From NCBI GenBank assembly GCA_039029355.1, contig JBCCGI010000177.1, forward strand, positions 1 to 5,709: a DNA stretch of 5,709 bases. Reading direction: 5' to 3'. Below, in pieces: positions 5,440 to 5,709 of the stretch. Source of the stretch: JBCCGI01 sp039029355. GTDB taxonomy: Bacteria > Planctomycetota > UBA1135 > GCA-002686595. Position numbers and translations under genes: made by a program. Position 1 is the first letter of the stretch. Every line of letters starts with the position of its first letter. Below the pieces are notes generated by a model. That model was not told the origin of the DNA. It ran no database searches and saw only the letters and a program-made list of their open reading frames with translations.

Positions 5440-5662
5440 AGGTTTTCTTCCTGGGCGGCCGGCCTCGAGCGGTGGTTTGGGTCGGTGGTCGGGGAGGTTT
5501 TCTTCCTGGGCGGCCGGCCTCGAGCGGTGGTTTGGGTCGGCGGTCGTAGGAGGTTTTCTTCCTGGGCGGCTGGCCTCGAGCGGTGGTTTGGGTCGGTGGT
5601 CGGGGGAGGTTTTCTTCCTGGGGGGAGGGCCTTGGGGGTCAGTTTTGGTTGGGGGTTTTTGG
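5416..5662 (+). repeat. Non-coding 55-56-bp tandem repeat array
   Basis: Full copies lie at 5441-5495 (55 bp), 5496-5551 (56 bp) and 5552-5607 (56 bp). A partial copy (5416-5440) precedes them, and a decayed copy (5608 to about 5662) follows and loses similarity after about 20 bases. The three full copies differ at only a few positions. Each contains GGTTTTCTTCCTGGGCGG, the palindrome CTCGAG and a G-rich half. Preceded by GGAG/AGGA at each junction, the unit can form a small RNA stem GGAGG-TTTT-CTTCC (one G-U pair). Unit lengths that are not multiples of three argue against coding. No gene is visible from 5415 to the window end. Confidence 0.85.
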
Positions 5663-5686
5663 TGGGCGGAGGGTGGTGATTGTTCG

Positions 5687-5704
5687 AACGGGCGGCTCGC
5701 CGTT
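5687..5704. other. Small hairpin at the window end
   Basis: AACGGGCG (5687-5694) pairs with CGCCGTT (5698-5704) as a seven-pair stem with one bulged G and the loop GCT. The window ends five bases later, so whether a T-tract follows cannot be seen. It may be a terminator or chance in GC-rich DNA. Confidence 0.25.
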
Positions 5705-5709
5705 GTGAT

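Noticed and set aside
5416..5662. CRISPR-like array
   Set aside because: The whole 55-56-bp unit is repeated, with no conserved short repeat separated by unique spacers, and no cas genes are present.
5485..5679. 64-codon open frame over the tandem array
   Set aside because: The repeat period of 55-56 bp changes frame between copies and the product is only Gly/Arg/Trp/Val-rich repeat translation.
5682..5704. tRNA T-arm-like GTTCGAAC near the window end
   Set aside because: There is no flanking T-stem, acceptor stem or anticodon arm; the octamer is simply palindromic.

Overview
The window is GC-rich DNA with strongly C- or G-ending codons, lysine-rich histone-like repeats, Ala/Pro-rich secreted proteins and a BlaI/M56 pair. 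This fits a large-genome, high-GC bacterium, most likely of the myxobacterial (Myxococcota) type. The assignment is inferred from style, since no taxonomic marker gene is present.

Layout. (1) 1-303, plus strand: the C-terminal 100 residues of a Lys/Ala/Thr repeat protein resembling bacterial histone H1-like DNA-binding proteins, truncated by the window edge. (2) 304-478: gap between converging genes, holding a strong hairpin (400-433) that looks like the intrinsic terminator of the minus-strand gene. (3) 479-1231, minus strand: a DUF72 (YecE-like) protein. (4) 1232-1364: divergent intergenic region ending in two abutting 14-bp dyads that match the MecI/BlaI operator pattern ACTAC-N4-GTAGT. 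(5) 1365-1748: a BlaI/MecI-family winged-helix repressor. (6) 1748-4234: an M56 (BlaR1/MecR1-type) membrane metalloprotease of 828 residues, translationally coupled to the repressor. (7) 4392-5414: a secreted Ala/Pro-rich PDZ-domain protein. (8) 5415-5709: no gene; a G-quadruplex-like motif directly after the PDZ stop codon, then 55-56-bp tandem repeats.

How the genes may work together. Repressor and protease form the classical BlaI-BlaR1 pair: the repressor should silence its own operon through the operators at its start codon, and the protease should sense something outside the cytoplasm and inactivate the repressor. The protease has no visible penicillin-binding sensor domain. It carries instead an Arg/Glu-rich coiled-coil region and an Ala/Pro tail outside the membrane, plus an enlarged Pro-rich loop between TM2 and TM3. 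No beta-lactamase is in view. The next gene encodes an exported PDZ protein with a similar Ala/Pro-rich tract, a coiled coil and a very basic tail. The most interesting reading is a signalling module in which a coiled-coil ectodomain and a PDZ partner replace beta-lactam sensing. The architecture is visible in the sequence, but the function is inference.
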